Assembly (NCBI GenBank): GCA_049999805.1
Contig: JBNGIO010006380.1
Coordinates: forward strand, 606,503 to 670,502
Length of the DNA stretch: 64,000 bases
Reading direction: 5' to 3'
Origin: Folioceros fuciformis
Taxonomy: Eukaryota > Anthocerotophyta > Anthocerotopsida > Anthocerotales
This document shows, in pieces, positions 33,080 through 43,999 of this stretch. The translations under genes were made by a program, and so were the position numbers. Every line of letters begins with the position of its first letter. Within the stretch, counting starts at the first letter, position 1. A model generated the notes under the pieces. It ran no database searches. It was not told the origin of the DNA and worked only from the letters and a program-made list of their open reading frames with translations.

Positions 33080-36000
33080 CTACATTTGTGGTCTCGTTTG
33101 CACAATGTACAGCTCTCCGTTCTTGATAACACCTTCGATGTCTTGAGCAGTGCCCAACAACTTCTCGACAGCTGACCCAACTTCAGCGATCTTGGTGAGG
33201 ATTTGCTTTTGGAACTCGGTGTCCAACAGCAGCTTGTCAGTGGAGTAATCCACAGCCTTTTCCTCCTCGTGATCCATGGGCACACTGTCATACAAACCAG
33301 CGCCGGCGTATCCTTCGAGGTCTTCTCCGTTTGAATCAGACCGGAAGATGATAGACTGCTTGATGAACAAGCCTATTCGTTTGCTGGGGTAGCCAAGAAC
33401 CGTAGGAGCCTTCAAGTTTGTCTTCTTTGTCACGAAGCTCAGCGCACGCCCAGAGTAGGCACCCACAAGAGTCTCCCCGAGACCCTTCACCACCTCAGCG
33501 TAAATCTCGGATGCATCACCATTTGCCGGGTTAGTTGTGTGGATGACGAAGGCGTAATCTGCTTGAATCACTTCCTGAACTAGGACCGCCATGCAGAGGT
33601 CAGAATGATCGATTCCTGCCTTCCTGGTGCTGAAGTAGGCTCTTTCATTCCACTTGGACCCCCACACCTTCTTGATGGCCGTCCATGCCAGCTGCCATCT
33701 CTTGTCACCCTCGTCCCCGGGCCACGGCATGTTGGAGCCCTTCATCGCGGTTTTGAGCTCCTCGATCAGCTGGGGTGGGGGTTGCAGCTTCAAGCAGATC
33801 TCTCGGGCCTCCTTCAATCGGTGGAAATCGCCAGCCTGCAACTTCTTACTCAGAGCAGCAAGCTCATCTGCGACTCCACGGTTGATGCTCTCAGACAGCA
33901 CCTTCTCGAAAGTTCCGAACGGCAGAGCCACAGACGTCGGCAATTTTACCCACGACGGCACTTTGCCCCTCAAGTTAGCGATGTTCCGAGACTTGGCGCC
34001 CACCAGCTCAGGGTTGAACTGCTCTGCTGTAATGGCATACTTCCCGGCGAACTTCTTCTTCTTCAACACTATGTGCGGCGGTGGGGCATCGACAAATCCT
34101 GCTGCGCCGCCGTGCTTGGACACCTCTGCGTCCGTTATTTCAGAGTATGCAAGACTGCCACCTTTCAGCTGGATGCTGATAGCCTTGCCCTTCTTCTTCC
34201 GCAGATCAGCCAGCACATCTGGGTCAAAGCATGTGGCGAAGCACACCTTGCCATTGCGGGCACGCACGGACACATGCGAAAGCACATCCGGCATGTCGGG
34301 AGTGAGAACGGCAACAGCACCGTCGGGAATCTCCTCTTCCCCCTTCACCCTTCCCGAAACCAAGATGGTGGGTTTACCGTATCTCTTATCCTCCACCTCA
34401 CCGAGTTCGCCCACAACTTCAACGAACCCCCGTACTTCCACCGGACTGATAACCTGCCAACTCCCAAGATGCGCAATATTCCGCAGAGTAGGATCAAGCA
34501 GATTCGCCAACTGCGACAGAGACGCAGCAGATCCCGCTCGAATCATCTCCTCCGTAAAGATCTCAATCGCCCACTTTTCCACCCCCAAACGACCACCCAG
34601 ATACTCTGCAGAAGGCTGCAGAATTGTCTGGTAGTATTCAGCTTTGTCGGCTAGTATAAGTCTCGTCCTGTCGAGCACCGCCTTGGCCCTCAACGCCCAC
34701 TGGTCAGCCCCAGCCTTACACAGCTCCAGGATATGGTACCAGTCCTTCAAACAGTACACAAGCTCCTCATTATCGGACACCGACAGGGCCAAGTTCTCCA
34801 CCACCAAACTGATCACCAGAATCAAATCAGCAGGCGACGCTTTCCTAAACGACTCCAACCCGCGCTCCACCGCAGTTCGCACGGTGGAATCCAATGCCAG
34901 GTCCAGAAAAATGATGTCCCTCAGCCTGTCATGGGCAGTCTGCAACGTGGGGCGCAGCTCCCTCCTCGCCTCCAACAAGCCCTCAATCAGCGGCAGAGTT
35001 TGCTGATCCTCCACATGCTCCAACACAAACTGCAGCAATCCAGGCAGATCCGACGACAACCCACTGATAGGATGAATCTTCACTCCACCCATAAAACCCT
35101 TCCCCTCTGCAGTATACCCCATACAAGTCTCTATCGCAGACTCCAAGTCCGCCCCGGAATGCACCGCCTTCAACGTCCTCATGTAAGCAGTCAGATCCCT
35201 CACAAGCCCGTCCTTCTGATCATGCCTGAACTTGGGCTCCGACACAATCGGCCTGTCATAACTCGCCAACCTCTGCTTCGAGATCCCATTATCTGTCAGA
35301 GTCTTCCAGTACGCATCCATACTAAAATCACTCTGAATATGATCCAACAACGCCTGGCATATCACCACATCGTCCGGACTCGTGTTGTTGTGCAACTTCT
35401 GATGCCACTCCTCCATCATCCCCCCCGAACAATCATTGTTCCTCTGAATGACAAGAATCTCATCCCGGATCCGCTGCCCAACATCCCCCTGGCCCCCCCT
35501 CCCCACAGTCGCCATAATCAACCTCACCATCTCCCGATTCTCCGGCTGCTCCCTGTACGTCTCCTGCAACAAATTCGTCAGCCTATCCTGCGCAGCACTG
35601 ACCTGCCTGGGCTTCACATTGTAATTCCTGTTCCATGTCAGCTGCCTGGTAGCCATAAACCTAAGCCACACCAACATCCNNNNNNNNNNNNNNNNNNNNN
35701 NNNNNNNNNNNNNNNNNNNNNNNNNNNNNNNNNNNNNNNNNNNNNNNNNNNNNNNNNNNNNNNNNNNNNNNNNNNNNNNGCTGCTCCCTGTACGTCTCCT
35801 GCAACAAATTCGTCAGCCTATCCTGCGCAGCACTGATCTCCCTGGGCTTCACATTGTAATTCCTGTTCCATGTCAGCTGCCTGGTAGCCATAAACCTAAG
35901 CCACACCAACATCCCAGCCAAAGCCAACTCCCCCTCCCTCTTCGCTCTCTCAGCAAACCCGGCAGCAATGTTGTACCGATGCATCAACGATCTCTCCGCC

Positions 36001-37616
36001 TCGCTCTCCTGGTCAGCAACATCATCCAAAAACGACTTGGCCGTGCCCTCCCCGCCCCCGGCCTTGGCCGCTGCCTTCGCAGCAGCAGCCTGGAACGAAA
36101 CATAGAAATCCGACCCACTATCCTTATACCAATTCCCCCCAACCCTGAACACAAACGGCATCCCCACATATCCACCATCGCCCACAGGAATCTCCACCGA
36201 CTGCAGCCCGCCATCTCCCGCAAACCCTACTTTGAACGGCGTCTCGCACGCGCTGGGCCCTAAATTGGAGTCGGCAGGAACAATGTCCTTGGGCGGAGCT
36301 AGCCATTCCCGAGCATGTTCCTTGGACAACGCCCAATGCAACGCCACAGGGTCCTTGATGTTGGTGGCCAGCCTCACCTTCAGAACCCCTTCCGGATTCG
36401 TCACCAAAACCAGTAGCTCCTGCCCGTCCCCGAACCTGAACATCTTCTTCAGCACCACCTTCCCCTGATCCGCCCCCTCCATCACCTCCGCCCCAAGCTC
36501 CAGGGGCGTGGGCTGCCTGGGAGGCGGAGGCGCTGCCGCCGCCGCCTTCCCGCCGCCTTTCACAACTTTGTTGACCAGCTCCACCGGATCTCGACTCTTC
36601 CGCTTAACATGCGCCACGGGCACCTCCTTCTCCTTCTTGGGACTCCCGTTCTCGCTTCCCTTGTCCTGCGCGGCTCCATTCTCCGCCGCGGCTGCCGCCC
36701 CGTTCCCGTTGCTCCCGCTGCCGGCATCCTTTGCGAGAAGCTTCCGCCTGAGCGCGTCGACAGAGGTCCCCTGTGCGACCTCCTCCTGGAGCTCTCTCCT
36801 GGCCTCCTCGTACTCCACCTTCTCCTGCTCCGGGGAGTAGCTCTGCTTCCCTCTGCGCTCCCACCGGAGGTACGCCTGCACCTGGACGAGCTCCTCCGGG
36901 AGCTGGATCTGGCTCACGTCCTGCTGCGGGCGGGGTATTTCCACCCGGAAGTTGCCGCCGTCCAGCTTGAACCAGGCGTTCTTGGCCTCGTCCTTAATGA
37001 GGAACTCGATGGCGTTGAGCGCGGGGTCTGTGAGCTCTATCTTGAGGGCCAGCCCGGCGTCGTCCTTACCGAAGCGGGTCTGGAGGGCCTTGCCCTTATA
37101 GTCCGAGGTTCCAGGGGGGCGGGAACCCGGGAGCAGCCATCCCGTGGACCCCTCCCTGGTGGCGCCCCAGTGCAGAAGGAGCGCGCCCCCGGAGTAGCCC
37201 TCCACGCGCACTTCCACCAGGGCGGGCGCGCCATTCCCGGCCCCGACCGCCTGCACCTTCACCCTAGCGCCCCCGTCCAGCGCGAATTCCCTCGTTACCC
37301 CGACTCCGCGGTCCGTGGCGATCACCGCCCTGGCCGCCCCGCCTCGCTTCACCCGAGCTCTCTCCGATCTCCCCTTGGCGGCCCGCAGCGGCAGAGGGAG
37401 CGGTGTCCCGGCCAAGAACCCACCTCGCAGACTCCGCGGCGAGGACGAGGACGGGGACGGGGAGCAGCAGCCGGGGCAGGAGCTCTGCCTCCTGCACGCC
37501 GCCGCGCTCACCACCACCGTCTTCCCCCCAACATCCCCCCCCTGCTGCCCCTGCTGGCGCTGTATCTGCACAAAGCCTAGCTGCGATGCTGACCCCGCCC
37601 GCAGCGCCTGCATCAT
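33080..37616 (-). CDS. GWD1: Alpha-glucan water dikinase (GWD1/SEX1-like), intronless, interrupted by a gap
   Basis: Phosphorylates C6 of glucose units in plastid starch using ATP and water, opening the granule for breakdown. Ser/Arg-rich N-terminus fits a plastid transit peptide. Two CBM45-like starch-binding modules follow (FALDGGARVKVQ to LKIELTDPALNAIEFLIKDE, and GADQGKVVLKKMF to VGGNWYKDSGSDF). Then comes the long central helical region (EEWHQKLHNNTSPDDVVICQ), the phosphohistidine domain with catalytic His in DVLSHVSVRARNGKVCFATC (His codon 34274-34276), and the PPDK-type nucleotide-binding domain with FRSDSNGEDLEGYAG, ending YIVQTRPQM. Total coding capacity is about 1,435 aa after collapsing the overlap, near the usual 1,400. 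Flowering-plant GWD1 genes have dozens of introns; this copy has none. A 100-N block lies between two copies of the same 135 bp, an assembly fault rather than a gene break. Confidence 0.93.
35545..35679 (-). repeat. Left copy of a 135-bp sequence repeated across the gap
   Basis: Identical to 35780-35914 except for about two bases (ctgacctgcct versus ctgatctccct). It encodes the same GWD peptide (NRNYNVKPR..SAAQDRLTNL) on both sides of the Ns, so the two contig ends overlap and were not merged. Confidence 0.95.
35680..35779. other. Assembly gap, 100 Ns, inside GWD
   Basis: Artificial gap. Flanking contigs overlap by 135 bp, so the true distance is negative. Confidence 0.97.
35780..35914 (-). 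repeat. Right copy of the 135-bp sequence repeated across the gap
   Basis: Partner of 35545-35679. The two substitutions change QV to EI in the encoded peptide and may mark heterozygous haplotypes. Confidence 0.95.
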
Positions 37617-38768
37617 TCCCCTCCCCGAGTATCAGGCAAGGCGAGTCCTCCAACCAGCGGCTTCAGCGATCCCAAAGCGGGCTGTTCCCAGAGCCGATTC
37701 GACTCTACTCGACCCGACTCACTCGACTTGACTCGGCCTGAACCAGACTGTTGAGAGAATGTCACGACAAAATAGGATCAGTGCCGACCACGCCCTCTCT
37801 GCCGAGGTGGGCGAGCCCAGCCAGGCCGAAGCTTCTGCGAAGGAACTGGGAAAGGGAAAAGGAAAAGGGAAAGAGGGAATGCAACAGGTGTGGGATGGAA
37901 CGGAAGGAACAGGACCAGGAGGGACCGGTGCCGGGACAGCAGCGATGGCGTCTCTCAGTGTCTCACAACTGGAGATGAACGCTTTCGCTATTTGAGCCCG
38001 GATTGCACTCGTTTGGATCTTTTGGATTTCCACGTGTCGAGATATATCAGGGGCATTGGCCGGCTGAGGTTCACATTGCCCGCCACCCTTTGCCCATCTA
38101 GAATCTGGCCACCTGTCACCTGCCTTGCTGGAGATTCACGACACGCGTCCCGGCCTCAACTGCATGCCAGCCTCTCCCTCTCTGCCTTCACAATTGACTC
38201 GACACTTGCGCTGCTTTCATTCACCCTCCCGACCCCGTGTCTTCCATGGACAAGGCCGTAATATTCATTCCCAGGCCCACAGGCCGGAGCTTGAATGATG
38301 CAGGTGAAATGTTTTTCTACTATATGTGTATTCCTTCTTCCGTGGTCCTCCAGACTCTCCAAACCGAGCTAACATTGGCTGGCGGCTCTCCCTCAAGCTT
38401 CGCGTGTCCTTGCGCGGTCCGAGGAAGGTACCTGAATACCGAAGAAGAAGATAGAAGCACTGCTTTCTTCGTTTTTTGCCGAGAGCAAGCAAGCCAAATA
38501 AGCATTACTTAGCCAAGAGCCTAGTGTGCACTTATAGAAACAGATTATATAGCCAAAAACTTACAAAACGTGGTTAGTTACTTATGGAGGAACATGGAGG
38601 GATAGGATACACAAGTGGGCAAGAATGATTAAGTAGAAGAAGTTGTCAAAGACAAATCGAGTGGAGAAGGAGGAGGAGGAGTACAGCTTCCAAATTTCAT
38701 TTTCAATTTGATTCGATCAAGAGCTATGTTGCAAAGACAATGTTCATGAAGTGATTAAGAGGGAAAAA
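37617..38768. promoter_or_regulatory. GWD upstream region
   Basis: About 1.15 kb. Contains short repeats of ctcgacccgactcactcgac type near 37700-37740 just upstream of the GWD start, and a purine-rich stretch (gggaaagggaaaagg) at 37850. No gene supported. Confidence 0.4.
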
Positions 38769-39133
38769 GTTGTTCATCTCAATGGGTGAAGTATCAGGTG
38801 TAGTACCCAACATGAAGCATTGTTCATCTCCATGGATGAAGTACAATGTGTGATACCCACCAGGAAGAATTGCTCATCTCCATGGATGAAGCATAAGGTG
38901 TAGCACCCAACACAAAAGAAGAATTGTTCATCTCCAAAGATGGAGTATAAAGTGTAGTACGCAACACAAAAGAAGAATTGTTCATCTCCATGGATGGAGT
39001 ATAAGGTGTAGTACCCAACACAAAGGAAGAATTGTTCATCTCCATGGATGCAGCATAAGGTGTAGTACCCAAAACAAAGGAAGAATTGTTCATCTTCATG
39101 GATGAAGTATAAGGTGTAGTACCCAACATGAAG
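38769..39133. repeat. 50-54-bp minisatellite, seven copies
   Basis: Units begin ttgttcatctccatggatg and end gtagtacccaacac. Starts fall near 38770, 38820, 38869, 38923, 38978, 39032 and 39086. Early units are about 50 bp and later ones 54 bp. On the minus strand the 54-bp units stay in frame and read as an 18-residue repeat (GYYTLYSIHGDEQFFLCV). Probably non-coding, directly downstream of the orphan ORF. Confidence 0.88.
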
Positions 39134-39323
39134 ATCTATGTCATTAGGAGGCAATTTTGTACTTCTATAGCCCCAAGCCTTATCACCTTTGAACACCTAT
39201 GTTTATAAGTGAATACTACTTAGTGTGTTCAAACTCCAATAGCCCTTCAAGCCAACATACAGCATCTTGAAATCATATTCCTAGACAATTAAAGCAACCT
39301 AGGTGTGAGAATCATGTAGCTGA

Positions 39324-41396
39324 TCATTTCTGTGTCCACGAGTTTACATCCGGGAAACACTCTCTCTGGTTCTCCATGGTTATGTATTCCCATCTATTGG
39401 TGACATTGGTGTAATCAAATAAAGGATGAAGGTGGGTCTGTTGAAACTCTTTGTCAAATACTTTCTCATCGTTGATTGCTTCAGCGATTTCAGGCAAGGT
39501 AGCTTCATGAGCAGCCCATTGTCCAAGCCATTGTACAGTTTCTGTGTCCATGCCAGGGGAAGATTTCCCAACTCGAGGATCAAAGGTTTGAGGATAAGCT
39601 CTATGGGACTTGCTTGTCAAGAGCAGATTTTCCATGGGAAAGTTGTTCTTTTCTAGCCAAGTTGCAACTCCACCAATGTTTTCACCTATGAGTTCTAGTT
39701 TCTTAGACCAGGACATCCTTTCACTTGGTTTTTCATGAGAAAAGTATATTCTTTCAATTTTCTCACGAATGCCTTCCATAAGGCTCCGAAGCCATAATAC
39801 CATCATAGGCTTCTCAACTCGTTGGCTCTTTCTTTGATAAAGGCTCAAGTCAGCTTTGATTTTTGGATCTCTTTCAAGATACAAAGCATACATGTCATTG
39901 TCTGAATTGACTTCATGGATTTCTTGCAACGTTGTTGCAATATCTTTCTCCACCTCTTTCAAGTTCTCTAAATTCTCTAAGTGTAATTTCTTCTCTAACA
40001 ATGTCAATCTTTCTAAGTGTTCATCCCAAGTCTTGTCAGATAAGCTAATTGCATCTCTAATTTCTGCTACATGAAGTGCAAAAGTAGTTAACAATGCAAA
40101 GTTCAACTTGTAGTCAATAATCCTCACAGGCAAACCACAATCTTTTGAAATCCTTTTCGCCTTATCGAGATCACGATTAGGCAGAAACAAACTATTACTC
40201 TCTTCACAAACAAGATGCCAATTAACAATATCGCGTTCTAAAGTGAACACACTTAACCTATCTCGAATTTCTATTAGATATTTTTGCATTAAACTACTTA
40301 TATCTTTTAGACTATTTTTAAGTTTCACTAAGTGACCATAAGTTTTAGCCACATTTAAGAGGGACCCATTAAGCTTATGTTCGACTATTAGAGCAGCATT
40401 TTCGTAGTTAGTCCATTCTTCAACTGATCTCAAAGATGTGCTAAACTGAGGTGACAAAAAAGTTTGGTAACAATCAACATGATGTAAGGAGTGCAAGTTA
40501 GCTCTTCCCAAGAAGCTATTGACTTGTTTTGATATCAAGTTTGAAACAACATACTTCCCAAGTAGTTGATTGCTGTGATCCAAGTTAATACATTCCATAC
40601 ATTCAGCAAAAATTAAAATGCACTTAACATTTGACAACTTTAATTTCGACAAAGGGCGTTCAATTCTTGCTTGATCAAGGAACGGTATAACATTAGAATG
40701 AGAAGCTTTAAAAGGCTGTTTTGGCTCCAAGTTGGTCTTATCTACTTTGTTGTTACTTCTAAGTTGTTGTGAGATACAGTCTTGTTGGTGTCTAATTGAT
40801 TGTATTGCGGAAGCAAATTTTGGAAATATTTTTGTTTCTTGAAAAAAAGTATTACTTGCTTCATTAAATGCGAAGTAAGGCACCATGAATAATGCATCCA
40901 ACCACTCTTCATTGTATTTTTTATTTTCAAAATATTTGGAATCCAACACTCTTTTTTCTAACGTTGGTATGTGCAAGTGCAAGTTTTTTATGCTCTTTGC
41001 CTTGATATCTTCAAGGAAACGAGAAAGAATGTAATTAGCTTTATTTGGTCCTAAAATTTCTATTAATTTACTACAATGTTCTTGTATATATTGTTGAATA
41101 TAGGGTAGACTAGCCCAGTATTCATAACTAGCATTCTTGCTTCGTTTCCATGCTTCATGGAAATTCTGAGGTAATTGATTTTTTTTGAAGATTTTTTTCA
41201 ATTGAGTTTTGTTATTTCGAATTAAAAGATTGGTTTCTACTTTGTAGAAGAGACATTCTCTAGCTTTGTTTAGGCTTTTTGTGTGGTAATTGGGCCAATG
41301 TGGTGTTTGAACATCACTAGTATAGTTTCGTTCAATAACTTGTGTATTTGTGTAATATTTTCTCAATGAATATTCAAAGTATTGAGGAAGATCCAT
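39324..41396 (-). CDS. Orphan 690-aa intronless ORF in an AT-rich island
   Basis: Not recognised. Start ATG at 41396 (MDLPQYFEYSLRKYYTNTQV); a stop lies in frame about 45 bp upstream. Mostly alpha-helical composition, Asn/Lys/Ser/Leu-rich, few Cys or His, with a probable coiled coil in the middle (LERLTLLEKKLHLENLENLK). A hydrophobic or aromatic patch NEEWLDALFMVPYFAF-like (here YNEEWLDALFMVPYFAF) is the most protein-like core. No signal peptide, transmembrane segment, zinc finger, DDE, RT or ATPase motif is visible. Base composition is clearly more AT-rich than the neighbouring genes. Such a long frame in AT-rich DNA is unlikely by chance, so it is or was recently coding. Candidates: a lineage-specific gene, an unrecognised element's protein, or a horizontally acquired gene. 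Confidence 0.7.
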   Translation of the reverse strand: MDLPQYFEYSLRKYYTNTQVIERNYTSDVQTPHWPNYHTKSLNKARECLFYKVETNLLIRNNKTQLKKIFKKNQLPQNFHEAWKRSKNASYEYWASLPYIQQYIQEHCSKLIEILGPNKANYILSRFLEDIKAKSIKNLHLHIPTLEKRVLDSKYFENKKYNEEWLDALFMVPYFAFNEASNTFFQETKIFPKFASAIQSIRHQQDCISQQLRSNNKVDKTNLEPKQPFKASHSNVIPFLDQARIERPLSKLKLSNVKCILIFAECMECINLDHSNQLLGKYVVSNLISKQVNSFLGRANLHSLHHVDCYQTFLSPQFSTSLRSVEEWTNYENAALIVEHKLNGSLLNVAKTYGHLVKLKNSLKDISSLMQKYLIEIRDRLSVFTLERDIVNWHLVCEESNSLFLPNRDLDKAKRISKDCGLPVRIIDYKLNFALLTTFALHVAEIRDAISLSDKTWDEHLERLTLLEKKLHLENLENLKEVEKDIATTLQEIHEVNSDNDMYALYLERDPKIKADLSLYQRKSQRVEKPMMVLWLRSLMEGIREKIERIYFSHEKPSERMSWSKKLELIGENIGGVATWLEKNNFPMENLLLTSKSHRAYPQTFDPRVGKSSPGMDTETVQWLGQWAAHEATLPEIAEAINDEKVFDKEFQQTHLHPLFDYTNVTNRWEYITMENQRECFPDVNSWTQK

Positions 41397-42092
41397 TCCT
41401 TTCAATTTATGAAGTAGGTAAGTAGATTTTACTTGTTTTTAAAGTCATCTCAAACTGAGGTTTACTATTGCTCTGGTTTGCTCTCAACTTTGTATATGGG
41501 TTGGGTGAGAGCCATGGAACCTTGGCCTCTAAACTTTCAGTCCTTATCAAGGAGTGTTTGAAAGTCTATCACACTCACAAGGATAGGCTTCTGCAGCATC
41601 TTTTGGCAACATCTGCGCTATCTACAAAGAAAAGCTTCATCCACATGGTGGTAGGTTGACCCTTTGTCGTTTCACACACCAAGAAATATGGGAGCCGGTG
41701 TTAGGTAGGTAGGCAGGCTATTCATCGTTTCACACACCACGACATATTGGAGCCGTAAGTAGGTAGGTAGAGGAGTCGATTTCCGTGGGACTAATCCCGC
41801 TAATGGTGCTCGATCGTAGCCCTCTTCATGAAGGATTAAAATACATCTGACTACAAATCCGACATCGAGAAACTATGCCACGTGGGGCTTGCAGGCTCAG
41901 ACAAATTTCGACGTGTGGCTTGTGCATTGCTCAGCTGCCAGTACATCTCGTGCGAGATCGTGCTTTGCTCTTCCCAGGTTTTCTGAGATTGTCCATCCAA
42001 CTTGGTGGAGTGGCCCTGTGATTGCTGGGTTCTCTTGTTCCCGATTCGCTTGTGGGTGGTGCCAGTTTGCACGTACTGTCGAGGTGAGGAGA
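41397..42092. other. Region between orphan ORF and SnRK1 gamma gene, with a local duplication
   Basis: Holds two related stretches, each tcgtttcacacaccaxgaxatat followed by ggagccg and a taggtaggtag run (about 41668-41715 and 41728-41775). These look like a degenerate tandem duplication. The rest is the upstream region for both divergent genes. Confidence 0.5.
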
Positions 42093-43875
42093 ATGGCGGA
42101 ATCCAAGGTTCCCCTTCGAGAGCAGTTTGAGTGCCTGTGGAAGAAGCATATGGAAGGAGGAGGGGTTGGAGTCCCACCTCGTGTACTAGAGCTTCTGAGC
42201 TCTGCGTTTGCTGAGATTCCAGTGTCCTCATTTCCTCTTGTCCCAGCTGGAAAAGGTATCAGAGCTTTTGGTGATAAAGAACTTGTGTGGGTGGTTTGAT
42301 GTGTAGGCTGCTCTCACTTGCTCATCCTTGTGGGAATTGAAAACGTTTTTCTGTTGTAGTGATTGAGGTCTCTGCAGACGCATCTGTTGCTGAGGCTGTG
42401 AGTACTCTTTCCAAGCATAATATATTTTCAGCTCCCGTGAGGAGTTCAGCTGGAGAAGGGGCTCCTCGGTACATTGGCATGATAGATTATGGGGCAGTGA
42501 TCCTGTGGGTGTTGGAGCAAGCAGAGCTTGCAGCTGCAGCCATTGCTGCAGGCTCGGCCACCATTGCTGGAGTTGGGGCTGGAGCCGTTGGTGCCCTCGG
42601 TGCTGTGGTGCTAGGGCTGACAGGACCGGCTGCAGTTGCTGGGCTGGCTACAGCAGCAGTGGGAGCCGCAGTGGCAGGTGGGCTGGCAGCAGAGAGGGGG
42701 ACTGGCAGAGATGCTTCTACAGCTGCTGGTGCCCTGGGAGATGAGTTCTACCATGTCATCCTGAGAGAGGAGCCTTTCAAGTCTACGACAGTATGTTATT
42801 CCACAAGTGCTCTGTGTGTTAAGAGTTTTCTATGCTTTGTCCTAACTTAAGCTACCTGTGTTTAACTTTGCAAACCTTGGGTGACTGCGTCACCAGGTCT
42901 TGCAGCTTGTGGAGTCATACCGATGGGCTCCTTTCTTTCCAGTTGGGACCGAGGACTCCATGATGACAGTCCTACTCGTCATGTCCAGACAAAGGATGGG
43001 GAGTGTTCCAGTTGTTCAACCCGACAAGCCTGAAATTCTGAATCTCATCACTCCGTCAGCAGTTGTGCGTGCCCTCTGTCAGTGCCAGGGTCGAGACTGG
43101 TTCGACACAATTGCTACGAGGCCTCTGCACGAGCTGGCGTTGCCTCGCATGGCTCCTGATCAGGTGCCTAGTGACATGCATTGTCACGTCGAATGTCTCA
43201 CCAAGAGCTGTATCCTGCATGATGCTTGAGGGGCCATTCATCACATGAGTATGCCTGTCACGTTCATTTTCCTATCTTGCAGGTTGTCTTCGTGGAGAGT
43301 GACAGACTGGTTTTGGAGGCTTTCAAGCTGATGCGAGACAAGGCAGTCGGGGGTCTGCCAGTGGTCGATCCCCAGACCCAGGAAATTGTGGGCAACATCA
43401 GTGGCAGGGACATTCGCTTCTTGTTGCTGAAACCTGAGCTCTTCGCAAGGAGGCAGTAAGTGTTTTTCCACCCGAATGATTCGTTTTCTTCACAGCTTGC
43501 ATTTTCCGTGCAGATGTACTTTCCATTCGAAACGGACTTTCGTCGGCTGCTCCATCCTTCCCTTCACCTCCTCAATGAATCGCTGGTTGCTCTGGCAGGG
43601 ACTTGACAGTGCTGGACTTCATCGGAATTGTGACCTCTGCTCCACCGAAGTCTGACCTTCCTCTCCTGACTCCGCCTGTTGTCACTGAGGAGGGCGCAAC
43701 TTTAGGTGAAATCATCCGCACAGTGTCTGAAAAGAGAATCCATCGGATATATTTGGTAGACTCCACGCGCCGAGTGACGGGGGTGATCTCGCTTCGGGAC
43801 ATCATATCGTGCTTTGTTTCCCAAGAGAGCGACCAAGTGTGCACTCCTGCGCATCACCAGCCGGCTGCGGAGTAG
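42093..43875 (+). CDS. SnRK1 regulatory gamma-type subunit (KIN-gamma, four CBS domains)
   Basis: Five exons (42093-42255, 42360-42790, 42897-43163, 43283-43455, 43599-43875). Short N-terminal helix (LREQFECLWKKH) then ESIPVSAFP-like AEIPVSSFPLVPAGK, as in Arabidopsis KING1. CBS 1 includes SADASVAEAVSTLSKHNIFS and YIGMIDYGAVILWVL. CBS 2: YRWAPFFPVGTEDSMMTVLL and MGSVPVVQPDKPEILNLITP. CBS 3: DRLVLEAFKLMRDKAVGGLP and IVGNISGRDIRFLL. CBS 4: IHRIYLVDSTRRVTGVISLR. Gamma subunits bind adenylates or scaffold the SnRK1 energy-sensing kinase. A long Ala/Gly-rich hydrophobic insert (AAIAAGSATIAGVGAGAVGA and following, about 65 residues) sits inside the CBS1-CBS2 linker and is unusual for the family; it could be membrane-associating. 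The next gene starts only 52-124 bp after the stop. Confidence 0.9.
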
Positions 43876-43999
43876 ACCTCGCAAAGTTAGAACGACAGAA
43901 GGATTTGAGAGCTTCCGGAACAATTCAATGTCGCTTCCCGCAACCTTTGAGCGTGTGATGCGTTTGAACGATCCTGACACTAGGTTTCCAGTTTCAGCC

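Noticed and set aside
33605-35836. Long plus-strand ORFs (349, 326 and 367 codons) over GWD
   Set aside because: Antisense shadows of a GC-rich, C-ending codon gene; one runs through the N block.
38769-39133. CRISPR-like array of regular repeats
   Set aside because: Repeats are contiguous tandem units without unique spacers and the genome is eukaryotic. Same reasoning for 50411-50660.
39324-41396. Transposase or integrase identity for the orphan ORF
   Set aside because: No DDE triad context, zinc finger, RT or helicase motif was visible; left as unknown rather than forced.
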